In this document: piece by piece, positions 8,098 through 16,882 of the stretch
Layout of the letters: every line of letters starts with the position of its first letter
Numbering within the stretch: position 1 is the first letter of the stretch
Assembly (NCBI RefSeq): GCF_009907385.1
Contig: NZ_JAAATR010000073.1
Location: forward strand, 114,944 to 178,943
Direction of reading: 5' to 3'
Length of the DNA stretch: 64,000 bases
From: Atlantibacter hermannii
GTDB taxonomy: Bacteria; Pseudomonadota; Gammaproteobacteria; Enterobacterales; Enterobacteriaceae
Notes under the pieces: model-generated
Seen by the model: only the letters and a program-made list of their open reading frames with translations
Database searches by the model: none
What the model was told of the DNA's origin: nothing
Position numbers and translations under genes: made by a program

Positions 8098-8595
8098 ATG
8101 GATCAGGAAAAATTAATTCAACAAGCAGAAGAACTGGGAAAACTGTTTATTGCCAAAAAGCTGCGCCTGACCACGGCGGAATCCTGCACTGGCGGGCAGC
8201 TGGCCGTGGCGCTGTGCGCGGCGGAAAATACCCCGGATTTTTACAGCTGCGGTTTTATCACGTTTAACGATGAGGCGAAAAGCAAACTGGTGAACGTCCG
8301 GCCGGAAACGCTCGCCCGCTACACCGCCGTGAGCCAGCAGACAGTGGAAGAGATGGTGGCCGGTGCCATTGCGCGATCGGGAGAAGATATCGGCGTCGCG
8401 ATCAGCGGCTACGCCGGGCCGGACGGCGGCTCCGACGGCACGCCCGCCGGAACGGTATGGTTCGCATGGGGACAGGCGGAGAATATTAAAACGGCGGTAA
8501 AACGCTTTGACGGCGACAGCGTTTCAGTGCTTCAGCAGGCGGTGGTGTATGCGATTTCAATGTTGAAAGAGTATGTTACGCAACACGAAAATTAA
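8098..8595 (+). CDS. ydeJ: CinA C-terminal-domain protein YdeJ (PncC paralogue)
   Basis: 165 residues forming a single CinA C-terminal domain. The TTAESCTGGQLA motif near residue 25 contains the catalytic-type Ser of nicotinamide-nucleotide amidases (PncC), and the GYAGPDGG and GTVWFAW segments of the family are present. E. coli YdeJ is a paralogue of PncC, and its amidase activity has been doubtful, so a role in pyridine-nucleotide recycling is only possible. It is the last gene of the 7122-8595 operon. Position next to ydeI matches E. coli. Confidence 0.85.
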   Translation: MDQEKLIQQAEELGKLFIAKKLRLTTAESCTGGQLAVALCAAENTPDFYSCGFITFNDEAKSKLVNVRPETLARYTAVSQQTVEEMVAGAIARSGEDIGVAISGYAGPDGGSDGTPAGTVWFAWGQAENIKTAVKRFDGDSVSVLQQAVVYAISMLKEYVTQHEN

Positions 8596-8601
8596 GCGCT
8601 G

Positions 8602-8624
8602 ACACCGGGATGCGTTCCCGGTGT
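8602..8624. terminator. Hairpin at the convergent ydeJ/dioxygenase ends
   Basis: A 9-bp GC-rich stem (8602-8610 with 8616-8624) and a 5-nt loop between two convergent genes. There is no long T run, so termination strength is uncertain. Confidence 0.5.
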
Positions 8625-8630
8625 TCACCC

Positions 8631-9560
8631 TCAGGCCACCTTCTGCGCCTGTTCGACCGGACTGACCAGCGTCCGGCTGCGCGAACCGTCTACCGCCACC
8701 GCGCTTTCTCCTTCCACCGTCACGCGACGCACCAGCCGCGGCTGATTGCCATAGTCATTTACCGCGTAATGCTGGGTGGTACGGTTATCCCAGATCGCCA
8801 CATCGTCCTGCTGCCACTGCCAGCGCACGGTGTTTTCCAGCCGGGTAATGCGATTTTGCAGCAGCTCGAAAATCTTCGCCGATTCTTTACTGCTGAAGCC
8901 CACCAGCCGCTTAAAGAAATGCCCCAGCAGCAGCGCCCGTTCGCCTGAGACCGGATGAACATGCACCAGCGGATGCTCCGCTTCCCAGACCGAGGAGACG
9001 AACACTTTCTGGTGATGCTCCAGCCGGTGGGCCTCGGTCACCGTGCGCTCCGCGCCGTAATCATAGTCGTTGCTGTGTACCGCGCGCAGCGACTCGGCGA
9101 AGCGTTTGAGCGCTTCCGGCAACTGTTCATAGGCCGCTGCGGTATTGGCCCACACCGTATCGCCGCCATATGCCGGTATGGTCACCCCGCGCAGGATCGA
9201 GATTTTAGGGAATGCCTCAACAAAGGTGACATCGGTATGCCATGAGTCGGCGCGCCCGCCGCCTTTTGAGGCATCGAGTTCAAACAGTTTGCTGTTGCCC
9301 GGCGCAGGTACGGTGGGATGAGGCACAATCTTGCCGAATCGCGCGCCAAACGCCTGATGGGTTTCATCCGTCAGATGCTGCTGCTGGCGAAAGAACAGGA
9401 CTTTATATTTGATTAACGCCGCTTCAATTTGGGCGAACAACGCATCGTCCAGATCGGGAGATAAACGCACGCCTCTGACTTCAGCGCCAATATTTCCCGC
9501 GACCGGGTGAATGTCTACTAATGAAAACGCGTGATCGAAAGCGTTGACCGACGTACTCAT
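8631..9560 (-). CDS. TauD/AtsK-family Fe(II)/2-oxoglutarate dioxygenase
   Basis: 309 residues, the usual length for TauD, TfdA and alkylsulfatase AtsK. Iron ligands are visible as His108-x-Asp110 (WHTD) and His264 (TTQHYAVND), and 2-oxoglutarate-binding Arg residues follow near 275-279. The ATG at 9560 is used because GAGGAA precedes it; the frame upstream to 9698 looks non-coding. Such enzymes release sulfite or sulfate from sulfonates or alkyl sulfates during sulfur starvation. No ABC transporter for such a substrate lies beside it, so taurine, alkyl sulfates or other aliphatic substrates remain possible. Confidence 0.83.
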   Translation of the reverse strand: MSTSVNAFDHAFSLVDIHPVAGNIGAEVRGVRLSPDLDDALFAQIEAALIKYKVLFFRQQQHLTDETHQAFGARFGKIVPHPTVPAPGNSKLFELDASKGGGRADSWHTDVTFVEAFPKISILRGVTIPAYGGDTVWANTAAAYEQLPEALKRFAESLRAVHSNDYDYGAERTVTEAHRLEHHQKVFVSSVWEAEHPLVHVHPVSGERALLLGHFFKRLVGFSSKESAKIFELLQNRITRLENTVRWQWQQDDVAIWDNRTTQHYAVNDYGNQPRLVRRVTVEGESAVAVDGSRSRTLVSPVEQAQKVA

Positions 9561-9763
9561 GGGATGTTCCTCAATAGTGTGCGGAAACATCACCTTAAAG
9601 AGCAGGACTGGCGGAACAAACCACTTTATCCGCATTTCCATTGCCAGATTGCGCAAATGCCTTTTCCCCACCCCGTTGTACCCAGGCCACAAATTCACGC
9701 ATCAAATTCGGCGAATGTCCCAGAATTTCTTATCCTTAAAGACTCAGGGTGCAGGAGCGCATT

Positions 9764-11548
9764 ATGTTTTCAGGACTCAATCAAGACGAAACCAAAAAGC
9801 TCGCGGCGCTGGATCTGCTGCGCCGGGATGATACGCCACGCGATCGGATCTTAGGTGAATTCGCGCGTCTGGCGAGCACGATCATGGGTGTTTCCGGCTG
9901 TTTTGTCACGATTTTCGATCCTAAATTCCAGTACATCAAATACGCCCATAACATCGCGCTGCCCGAGAAAATACCGGCGGAGCAGTCGATGTGCCAGCAC
10001 TCGGTGTACGCCTGCGAATCGATTATTTGCCCCGACGCCCGCCAGGATGCGCGCTTTCATCATCATCCGCTGGTACAGAGCGGCGCAGCGGTGTTCTACG
10101 CCGCCTCGCCGCTTAAAACCCGCGATGAGTTTGTGCTGGGTACGCTCTGCGTCACCGAACAGTACCCGGTAAAACCTTCACAGGAAAAGATCGACCAGTT
10201 CCTGCATATCGCCTCGCTGGCCAGCGCGTATCTGGAAGCCTGGTATTCCGTCGGGCAGATTGATGCGTTAACCGGCTTGCCTAACCGGCAGAACCTACTC
10301 AATGAACTGGAAAGGATCGTGCGGTCGAAAACCACCGAGTTGCATACGCTGCTGCTTTTCGACTGCATCGAAATCCCTAAGCTGTATGAGCTTTCGCGCT
10401 ACTTAGGGGTTGCCGCCGTGGAAACCATGCTGCGCAACTTCGGCGCGCTGCTGCGGCTGCGCCTCGATCTGAGCAGGACCATCCCGCTTTATTCCTTCGC
10501 GACCGGGCGCTTCGCGGTGCTGGTCAAAGCCAGTCAGGCCAGCGCGATTGTGGAAAAAGCCGAGCGCATGCCGCCGACGCTGGCGAGCATTACCGGAGAT
10601 ATCGAGTTACAGCTGCAAACCCATACCGGCTACGCGCTGTTCTGCCCTTCCCAGACCAGCGGACAGGAGGTGTTCCGCCACGTTATCAGCGCGCTGCATG
10701 AGGCCATTCGTCAGGGCGTGCCGGTAAAAGCCTTCGACCCGGTGCTGGACCGCAAACGCAACGACGACTTTAAGCTGCTGTACGACATCGGCGAAGCGAT
10801 TAAAGCGCCCGGGCAGCTCTCTCTGGTGTATCAGCCGAAAATCTCGTTGCACACCGGAGAGACCATCGGCGCGGAAGCGTTATTGCGCTGGGACCACCCG
10901 ACGCGCGGCAATATTCCCCCTTCCACCATCGTCGCGCTGGTGGAAAGAACCACGCTGATGAGAGATATCACCCAGTGGGTCATTCGGGAAGCCATCCGCC
11001 AGACATTAATCTGGCGCAAAAGCGGTATTTATCTGCCGATCTCGATTAACGTCACGGTAAGCGATTTCTCCGTTCCCGGTTTCGCCAGCGATCTGGAGCG
11101 ACAGGTGCTGAAGGCCGGGCTGACCTGCAAGGATTTCCGCATTGAATGCCTGGAAACCGATAAAGTACTGGAAAGCGAGGTGGCCCTGATGGAGCTGGAT
11201 TTACTCAAGGCAAAAGGGTTTTTAATTTTGCTCGACGATTTTGGCGCGGGGTACAGCAATATTAATTATCTGCGGCGGATCCCCATCGATATTATCAAGC
11301 TGGACCGTTCGCTCATCAGCCAGATCACCACTGATGAAGCCAGTCTGGTGATTGTACGCAACGTGATTGTGATGCTGAAAGAGCTGGATTATCAGGTGCT
11401 GGCCGAAGGGGTGGAGGATATCGCGACGGCGCGGATATTGAAGGCGTTTGGGTGCGATGAGGTGCAAGGGTATTATTTTTCCAGGCCGCTGTTGCCGGAG
11501 AGGATCCCGGAGTGGATGGGGATGAGAGGGTTACTGGAGGGACTATAA
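9764..11548 (+). CDS. GAF - degenerate GGDEF - EAL cyclic-di-GMP phosphodiesterase
   Basis: 594 residues. The N-terminal ~165 residues form a GAF-type sensor domain. A GGDEF-like domain begins with DALTGLPNRQNLL, but the signature loop reads ATGRF instead of GGDEF, so it should not make c-di-GMP. The C-terminal EAL domain looks catalytic: EALLRW, INVTVSDF, ECLETD, DDFGAGYS, IIKLDRS, EGVED and QGYYF keep the family's metal and catalytic residues. Expected role: hydrolysis of c-di-GMP, gated by the sensor. The ATG at 9764 has AGGAG six bases before it. No transmembrane segment, so cytoplasmic. Confidence 0.85.
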   Translation: MFSGLNQDETKKLAALDLLRRDDTPRDRILGEFARLASTIMGVSGCFVTIFDPKFQYIKYAHNIALPEKIPAEQSMCQHSVYACESIICPDARQDARFHHHPLVQSGAAVFYAASPLKTRDEFVLGTLCVTEQYPVKPSQEKIDQFLHIASLASAYLEAWYSVGQIDALTGLPNRQNLLNELERIVRSKTTELHTLLLFDCIEIPKLYELSRYLGVAAVETMLRNFGALLRLRLDLSRTIPLYSFATGRFAVLVKASQASAIVEKAERMPPTLASITGDIELQLQTHTGYALFCPSQTSGQEVFRHVISALHEAIRQGVPVKAFDPVLDRKRNDDFKLLYDIGEAIKAPGQLSLVYQPKISLHTGETIGAEALLRWDHPTRGNIPPSTIVALVERTTLMRDITQWVIREAIRQTLIWRKSGIYLPISINVTVSDFSVPGFASDLERQVLKAGLTCKDFRIECLETDKVLESEVALMELDLLKAKGFLILLDDFGAGYSNINYLRRIPIDIIKLDRSLISQITTDEASLVIVRNVIVMLKELDYQVLAEGVEDIATARILKAFGCDEVQGYYFSRPLLPERIPEWMGMRGLLEGL

Positions 11549-11685
11549 GCCTGAGAGGATCGAAATGTTCTTCTCAACGATTTATAGCTCCAGAGGCTTT
11601 AGGGAGCCGCGCAGAGGTATTTTAACTGACGCAGAGGTGGTTTTTGCGGTAGCGGAATAAAATAACCACACATTATTGAAAATAT

Positions 11686-11713
11686 AAAAAGCCTCGCATC
11701 CACGAGGCTTTTT
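11686..11713. terminator. Bidirectional Rho-independent terminator
   Basis: An 11-bp perfect stem (11686-11696 with 11703-11713) with A5 and T5 at its ends and a 6-nt loop. It separates the EAL gene from the convergent ymcF-like gene. Confidence 0.88.
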
Positions 11714-11726
11714 ATCAGCCAAAATT

Positions 11727-11915
11727 CTAATTATGTATCTGTCCGGAAATTTGCATCACCCGGTTTTGTGCCGTGAGGGTATCCAGCGTCACCATCGGCG
11801 ATTTGCAAAAAATACATTTTGCGCCGAATGGGTTTTGGGCAGAAACATCAAAATGCGAGGTTCGGTATTGAGAACCATGGCAGCAAGGGCAGCGAAAATG
11901 AATATGTAATGTCAT
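11727..11915 (-). CDS. ymcF: YmcF-like small zinc-ribbon (cold-shock-associated) protein
   Basis: 62 residues with two Cys-x2-Cys knuckles: Cys9/Cys12 in RCPCCHGSQYRT and Cys34/Cys37 in GAKCIFCKS. Length and these motifs match E. coli YmcF, a small protein encoded with cold-shock genes. The ATG at 11915 follows GAGAGG; a longer frame up to 11963 is not needed. The long AT-rich region in front of it fits a cold-shock-type leader. It is not beside a csp gene here, so it may be a paralogue of the copy found near cspG/cspH in relatives. Confidence 0.8.
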   Translation of the reverse strand: MTLHIHFRCPCCHGSQYRTSHFDVSAQNPFGAKCIFCKSPMVTLDTLTAQNRVMQISGQIHN

Positions 11916-12407
11916 AAAATATCCTCTCAGCGTCATCGCGCTGGCAGTAGCCTGACACTGCACTCCATCTGTCTTCGTCCAGTGGCTTTTGTTGTTTAGC
12001 AGGACGGCAGGAGCAGCAGCGTTGGGTTAATTTTTATCTTTAGCGTGCAGGGGGTTGAGCGCATGATCACAAGGGTGAAACTGGCGCGTTCCTTCCTTAA
12101 CGCATTGCTTGTTCGGTACGTGATTTTTTATTTGTTGTAACCGTCAATTTCTGTCTGACGGAAATGTTCAACGCACTAACGTTATGAGGTAAAAAAAGAA
12201 AAAACTCAAAAGGAAATATCTGAAAGATACGAGTGATGAGAATGACTTTGAAACCGCGAAAAATAATTAAATCTGTTGACCGACCGTTCATTAACGCATG
12301 TTCCACCGATTTAAGCAAGCGCTCATCCTTAATTAACTTTTCACTATAATTTGTCGCAGAAGTAAAAAGCGTGTAAGGTTGCCTGCCATTTCTACAGGAA
12401 AGAATCG
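11916..12407. other. 492-bp AT-rich divergent intergenic region between two zinc-ribbon genes
   Basis: No convincing gene is seen. It holds a hairpin with arms CCGTCA and TGACGG (12141-12146 with 12156-12161). The stretch 12180-12360 is strongly A/T-rich. It must carry promoters for both small genes, and the long distance suggests structured 5' leaders as in cold-shock mRNAs. No exact cold box was identified by eye. Confidence 0.5.
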
Positions 12408-12578
12408 ATGACTGAACGGAAAAACGTTAAAAAAGCCCGCAATTACCTTGTTACCTGCCAATGCCCTAAGTGCGAAAAAAACTCTGAACACAGCTTCACA
12501 CGCGTACAAAAAGGCTCCACTCTTATCTGCCCGCACTGCAATCAACTTTTCCAGCCCGCTAAAAACGTCGCCGCATAG
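12408..12578 (+). CDS. 56-aa small zinc-ribbon protein
   Basis: The peptide has five Cys arranged as C17-x-C19-x2-C22 and C41-x2-C44 (TCQCPKCEKN and ICPHCNQ), a treble-clef or zinc-ribbon pattern, with a basic N-terminus. AGGAAAG stands seven bases before the ATG. The gene is followed by a very strong terminator. The family was not recognised. Its motif spacing resembles the product of the divergent ymcF-like gene 0.5 kb away, so the two may respond to the same stress. RNA binding is a guess. Confidence 0.72.
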   Translation: MTERKNVKKARNYLVTCQCPKCEKNSEHSFTRVQKGSTLICPHCNQLFQPAKNVAA

Positions 12579-12594
12579 CGCCTGCGCAATGAAT

Positions 12595-12632
12595 AAACCC
12601 GCAGGGATAAACGGTGTTATCCCTGCGGGTTT
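12595..12632. terminator. Strong Rho-independent terminator
   Basis: A perfect 16-bp stem (12595-12610 with 12617-12632) and a 6-nt loop. It lies between the zinc-ribbon gene and the convergent end of patD and can act on both. Confidence 0.9.
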
Positions 12633-12639
12633 GAGCTAT

Positions 12640-14064
12640 TTAGTGCTTAATCATTACATGCCGGACAAGCGTGTAATCTTCTAAGCCATACACCGACATG
12701 TCCTTACCGTAGCCGGAAAGTTTTTGCCCGCCGTGCGGCATTTCGCTGACCAGCATAAAGTGGGTGTTTACCCAGGTGCAGCCGTACTGTAAACGGGCGC
12801 TTAAGCGATGGGCGCGGCCTACGTCCTGAGTCCACACCGATGATGCCAGCCCGTACCGGGAATCGTTGGCCCACGCCAGCGCTTGCGCTTCATCGCTAAA
12901 CTCGGTCACGCTGATGACCGGGCCGAATACTTCGTGCTGCACAATGGCGTCGTCCTGCTTTGCCCCGGCCAGTACGGTAGGCTTGAAGAAATAGCCGGGA
13001 CCCTCGACTTTCTCGCCGCCGGTCACCACCTTGATATGGTCCAGCGCTTTGGCGTCGTTCACCGCCTGGGTGACGCGCTCCAGGTGGGCCTGTGAGCTGA
13101 GCGGCCCGAGCTCGGTGGATTCATCATCCGGCGCGCCGTACTTGAGGCTGCCCACCGCGTCGCCGAGCTTTTCCACCAGCCTGGCGTAAATGCCCGACTG
13201 GGCGTAGATGCGACAGGCAGCGGTACAGTCCTGCCCCGCGTTGTAAAACCCGAAGGTGCGAATACCCTCAACGACGGCATCAAGATCCGCGTCGTCAAAC
13301 ACCAGTACCGGCGCTTTACCGCCCAGTTCCATATGGGTGCGCTTCAGGGTGCTGGCGGTGCGGCCCACAATGTGCGCGCCGGTCGCGATGGAGCCGGTCA
13401 ATGACACCATGCGCACTTTGTCATGCCCGGTTAACGGATCGCCGACGTTTTTCCCGGTGCCGAACAGCACATTTAGCACCCCTGCCGGGAAGATATCTTT
13501 CGCCAGTTCCGCCAGCTTAAAGGCGGTGAGCGGCGTGATTTCCGACGGTTTGAGCACCACGCAGTTGCCCGCCGCCAGCGCCGGCCCGAGTTTCCAGGCC
13601 GCCATCATCAGCGGATAGTTCCACGGCGCGATAGACGCCACCACGCCTACCGGATCGCGGCGGATCATCGAGGTGTGCCCCGGCAAATATTCGCCCGCCG
13701 CCAGGCCGTTCAGACAGCGCGCCGCGCCAGCGAAGAAGCGGAACACGTCCACCACCGCCGGGATCTCGTCATTCAGCACGCAGTGATATGGCTTGCCGCA
13801 GTTAAGGGATTCGAGTTTCGCGAAGGTTTCAGCATTTTGCTCAATCACATCCGCCAGTTTCAGCAGCGCGTCGGCACGCTCTTTCGGGGAAGTTTGCCCC
13901 CACTGGTCGAACGCGGCGTCGGCGGCTTCGACGGCGTCATTCACCTGCTGCGCCGTGGCTTCGGGGATGTCCAGCAGCACTTCGCCCGTCGCCGGGTTGT
14001 AAACCGGCAGACGCTCGCCGTTGCCGTCTACCAGTTGTCCATTGATCAATAATTGACTCTGCAT
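12640..14064 (-). CDS. patD: 4-aminobutanal (gamma-aminobutyraldehyde) dehydrogenase PatD
   Basis: 474 residues, as in E. coli PatD (YdcW). It oxidises 4-aminobutanal to 4-aminobutyrate with NAD+ in the transaminase route of putrescine breakdown. The ALDH motifs are intact: APWNYP (146-151), the general base Glu246 in MELGGK, and the nucleophile Cys280 in GQDCTAACR. The start at 14064 gives the E. coli length and follows GAGGCAGG; an upstream start at 14076 adds four residues. It is the last gene of the ydcSTUV-patD operon, 24 bp after ydcV. Confidence 0.95.
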   Translation of the reverse strand: MQSQLLINGQLVDGNGERLPVYNPATGEVLLDIPEATAQQVNDAVEAADAAFDQWGQTSPKERADALLKLADVIEQNAETFAKLESLNCGKPYHCVLNDEIPAVVDVFRFFAGAARCLNGLAAGEYLPGHTSMIRRDPVGVVASIAPWNYPLMMAAWKLGPALAAGNCVVLKPSEITPLTAFKLAELAKDIFPAGVLNVLFGTGKNVGDPLTGHDKVRMVSLTGSIATGAHIVGRTASTLKRTHMELGGKAPVLVFDDADLDAVVEGIRTFGFYNAGQDCTAACRIYAQSGIYARLVEKLGDAVGSLKYGAPDDESTELGPLSSQAHLERVTQAVNDAKALDHIKVVTGGEKVEGPGYFFKPTVLAGAKQDDAIVQHEVFGPVISVTEFSDEAQALAWANDSRYGLASSVWTQDVGRAHRLSARLQYGCTWVNTHFMLVSEMPHGGQKLSGYGKDMSVYGLEDYTLVRHVMIKH

Positions 14065-14088
14065 AGCCTGCCTCATCGATATCGAATT

Positions 14089-14895
14089 TTATTTACCGCT
14101 ACCGGCGACCATTTCGCCATCGCGCGTGAGCCACCAGGCCCCGAGGATCGGGATGGTGGTGACCAGCATCACGCAAAGCGCCACCACATTGGTGACGGGC
14201 ACATCGCGCGGTCTTCCGAGCTGGTTGAGCAACCACAGCGGCAGCGTACGTTCATGCCCCGCCGTGAACGTGGTGACGATGATTTCGTCAAACGACAGCG
14301 CAAACGCCAGCATCCCGCCCGCCAGCAGCGCCGAACCGAGATTCGGCATGATCACGTAGCGGAAGGTCTGCCAGCCGTCGGCGCCCAAATCCATAGATGC
14401 TTCAATCAGGCTGTACGAGGTGCGCCGGAACCGGGCGATCACGTTGTTGAACACCACCACCACGCAAAACGTGGCGTGGCCCACCACGATAGTCAGAAAA
14501 CCAGGTTCCAGATCGACCGTTTTAAAGGCGGTCAACAGCGCGATACCGGTGATGATCCCCGGCAGCGCAATCGGCAGCAGTAACAGCAGCGAGATGGCGT
14601 TCTTGCCAAAGAAATCACGTCGCCAGAGCGCTGCTGCAGCAAGCGTGCCAAGTACTAATGCCAGCGCCGTGGCGAGGGAGGCAATCTTCACCGATAACAT
14701 CACCGCGTCCAGAATATCGCCGCGCTGCGCCGCCACGCTAAACCACTTCAGGGTGAAACCCTGCGGTGGAAAGCTAAAGGCCGCATCCTCGGTATTAAAA
14801 GCATAGGCGCCAATAACGAAAAGCGGCCAGTGAAGGAACACAATCGCGCCCCAGGCGGCGATTTTGAGCCAAATTGGTGCGCGTTCAGAGTGCAT
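14089..14895 (-). CDS. ydcV: ABC transporter inner-membrane permease YdcV
   Basis: 268 residues with six hydrophobic segments and the BPD_transp_1 EAA-loop region ([20 protein letters not shown]). This is the PotC-type permease of the putative spermidine/putrescine transporter YdcSTUV. It overlaps ydcU by 11 bp. Together with patD downstream, this ties import of a polyamine or related compound to its oxidation. Confidence 0.93.
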   Translation of the reverse strand: MHSERAPIWLKIAAWGAIVFLHWPLFVIGAYAFNTEDAAFSFPPQGFTLKWFSVAAQRGDILDAVMLSVKIASLATALALVLGTLAAAALWRRDFFGKNAISLLLLLPIALPGIITGIALLTAFKTVDLEPGFLTIVVGHATFCVVVVFNNVIARFRRTSYSLIEASMDLGADGWQTFRYVIMPNLGSALLAGGMLAFALSFDEIIVTTFTAGHERTLPLWLLNQLGRPRDVPVTNVVALCVMLVTTIPILGAWWLTRDGEMVAGSGK

Positions 14896-15829
14896 CGAAG
14901 GCCCCCAGTCGTTTCACGATCGCCAGATAAAGGGCAATTAACACGATCGGCACCAGCGTAAACGCTGCCGCCATAGGCATATTGCCGATCGCCCCCTGCT
15001 GGGAATAAACCATGTTGCCGATGAAATACCCCGGCGGGCCAACCAGCTGCGGCACGATAAAGTCGCCCAGCGTCAGGGAGAACGTAAAGATAGAGCCCGC
15101 CGCCACGCCCGGTATGGCGAGAGGGAGGATCACGAAACGAAACGTTTGGGTCGGCGTGGCCCCTAAATCTGCCGAGGCCTGAAGCAGCGACGGCGGCAGA
15201 CGTTCCAGCGCCGCCTGAATCGGCAGGATCATAAACGGCAGCCAGATATAGACGAACACCAGGAAGCGCCCGAAACCGGAGGTCGACAGCGTGTTGCCCC
15301 CCACCAGCGGCAGCGAGAGAAACGCCGCCAGCGCGCCGTCTAATCCCATGTGTTGCAGGAACCACTGCGCCACGCCGTCCTTCGCCAGCAACAGCGTCCA
15401 GGCATAAGCCTTGACGATATAGCTGGCCCACATCGGCAGCATCACGGCGATATAAAAGAAGGCTTTCATTTTGCCGTGTACGTAGCGCGCCATGTAATAC
15501 GCAATGGGGAACGCCACCACCGCGCTGGCGAGGGTCACGACAATCGCCATCGTCACGGTGCGCACAATGATGTCGTAGTTCGCCGGCTGGAACAGGGCTT
15601 GCAGGTTAGCCAGGGTCAAATCCGACGTCACCGACATGGTGAAGTCATCAAAAGTGTAGAAGCCTTGCCACAGCAGGGTCAGCAGCGATCCTAAATAGAC
15701 CACGCCGAACCACATCAGCGGCGGCAACAGCAATAGCAGCAGCCACAGCGTCGGGCGCGCCCAGAAGAAGGCGGTCACGCGACGCATCAGGCCGGGCTGT
15801 TGAGCGGGTTGCGGGAGCGTCATATCCAT
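14885..15829 (-). CDS. ydcU: ABC transporter inner-membrane permease YdcU
   Basis: 314 residues, PotB-type permease. The EAA-loop-like segment [19 protein letters not shown] lies in the second half. The N-terminus is cytoplasmic and Pro/Gln-rich, followed by several membrane helices. It pairs with YdcV to form the channel. The start is 1 bp after the stop of ydcT, which suggests translational coupling. Confidence 0.93.
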   Translation of the reverse strand: MDMTLPQPAQQPGLMRRVTAFFWARPTLWLLLLLLPPLMWFGVVYLGSLLTLLWQGFYTFDDFTMSVTSDLTLANLQALFQPANYDIIVRTVTMAIVVTLASAVVAFPIAYYMARYVHGKMKAFFYIAVMLPMWASYIVKAYAWTLLLAKDGVAQWFLQHMGLDGALAAFLSLPLVGGNTLSTSGFGRFLVFVYIWLPFMILPIQAALERLPPSLLQASADLGATPTQTFRFVILPLAIPGVAAGSIFTFSLTLGDFIVPQLVGPPGYFIGNMVYSQQGAIGNMPMAAAFTLVPIVLIALYLAIVKRLGAFDAL

Positions 15830-15830
15830 G

Positions 15831-16844
15831 TCATCCCTCCGCGTGCAATGGGATCATCGCGTCACGGGACCAGGAGGCCAGCACCGGCTGACCGATACGA
15901 AACGCGCCGTCGGGCTGGGCATCATAAAGGTTGGCCTGGCTGACCAGCAGCCGCCCGCCGTCGTCGAGCCGCAGTTCAAGACGCGTCGCCGCGCCCTGGT
16001 ACTGGATCTCCTGCACCGTGCCCTGCACCTGAATGTCGCCCGGCTGATTCAGCGTGATATGTTCCGGGCGCAGGGAATAGGCCCCGCTGCCGCCCCACAG
16101 CCGCTGCACCTGCTCGGCGGTCAACACGTTGGAGGTGCCGACAAACCCGGCGACAAACGGGGTGCGCGGGCGCCTGTACAGTTCGCGCGGCGAATCCACC
16201 TGTTCGATACGGCCATTGTTAAACACCGCCACCCGGTCAGACATCGACAGCGCTTCGCCCTGATCGTGGGTGACGAAAATAAAGGTAATGCCCAGCTCGC
16301 GCTGAAGTTTTTTCAGTTCGCTCTGCATCTGCTCGCGCAGCTTGAGATCCAGCGCGCCGAGCGGTTCATCCAGCAGCAGAACGCGCGGCTGATTGACCAG
16401 CGCGCGGGCGATGGCGACGCGCTGACGCTGGCCGCCGGAAAGCTGGGACGGCTTACGGGCGTGCGTAAACCCGAGCGCCACCTGGTCCAGCGCCTGGGCC
16501 GCTTTCGCCAGCCGCGTCTTTTTATCGACGCCTTTGACCATCAGCCCATAGGCCACATTCTCCAGCACCGACATATGCGGGAACAGCGCGTAGTCCTGAA
16601 ATACGGTATTCACATCGCGCTGCCAGGGCGGCAGGTCGCGCGCTTCCTGGCCGAAGATGCGGATCGAGCCTGACGACAGCTGTTCAAAACCGGCGATAAG
16701 CCGCAGACAGGTGGTTTTGCCGGAGCCGGACGGCCCCAGCATGGAGAAAAACTCACCATCGTTGATCCTGATGGTGACGTCATCCACCGCCCGCACATCA
16801 CCGTACAGGCGGCTGACATTGATAAATTCTACTGCGTACGACAT
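15831..16844 (-). CDS. ydcT: ABC transporter ATP-binding subunit YdcT
   Basis: 337 residues, like E. coli YdcT. Walker A is GPSGSGKT (37-44), the signature LSGGQ lies at 135-139, Walker B LLLDEP at 156-161, and a TOBE-type C-terminal domain follows. The ATG at 16844 is preferred over a GTG six bases upstream because GGGGTG precedes it and the product then starts MSYAVEF, close to the E. coli start MTYAVEF. PotA-type ATPase of the YdcSTUV transporter. Confidence 0.94.
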   Translation of the reverse strand: MSYAVEFINVSRLYGDVRAVDDVTIRINDGEFFSMLGPSGSGKTTCLRLIAGFEQLSSGSIRIFGQEARDLPPWQRDVNTVFQDYALFPHMSVLENVAYGLMVKGVDKKTRLAKAAQALDQVALGFTHARKPSQLSGGQRQRVAIARALVNQPRVLLLDEPLGALDLKLREQMQSELKKLQRELGITFIFVTHDQGEALSMSDRVAVFNNGRIEQVDSPRELYRRPRTPFVAGFVGTSNVLTAEQVQRLWGGSGAYSLRPEHITLNQPGDIQVQGTVQEIQYQGAATRLELRLDDGGRLLVSQANLYDAQPDGAFRIGQPVLASWSRDAMIPLHAEG

Positions 16845-16882
16845 GGTCACCCCGCTTTAAAATAACCACATGGATCGGTCGA

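Noticed and set aside
12097..12318. 73-codon frame on the minus strand in the zinc-ribbon intergenic region
   Set aside because: Hydrophobic middle from AT-rich DNA, no ribosome site, no family recognised. It probably belongs to leader or promoter sequence.
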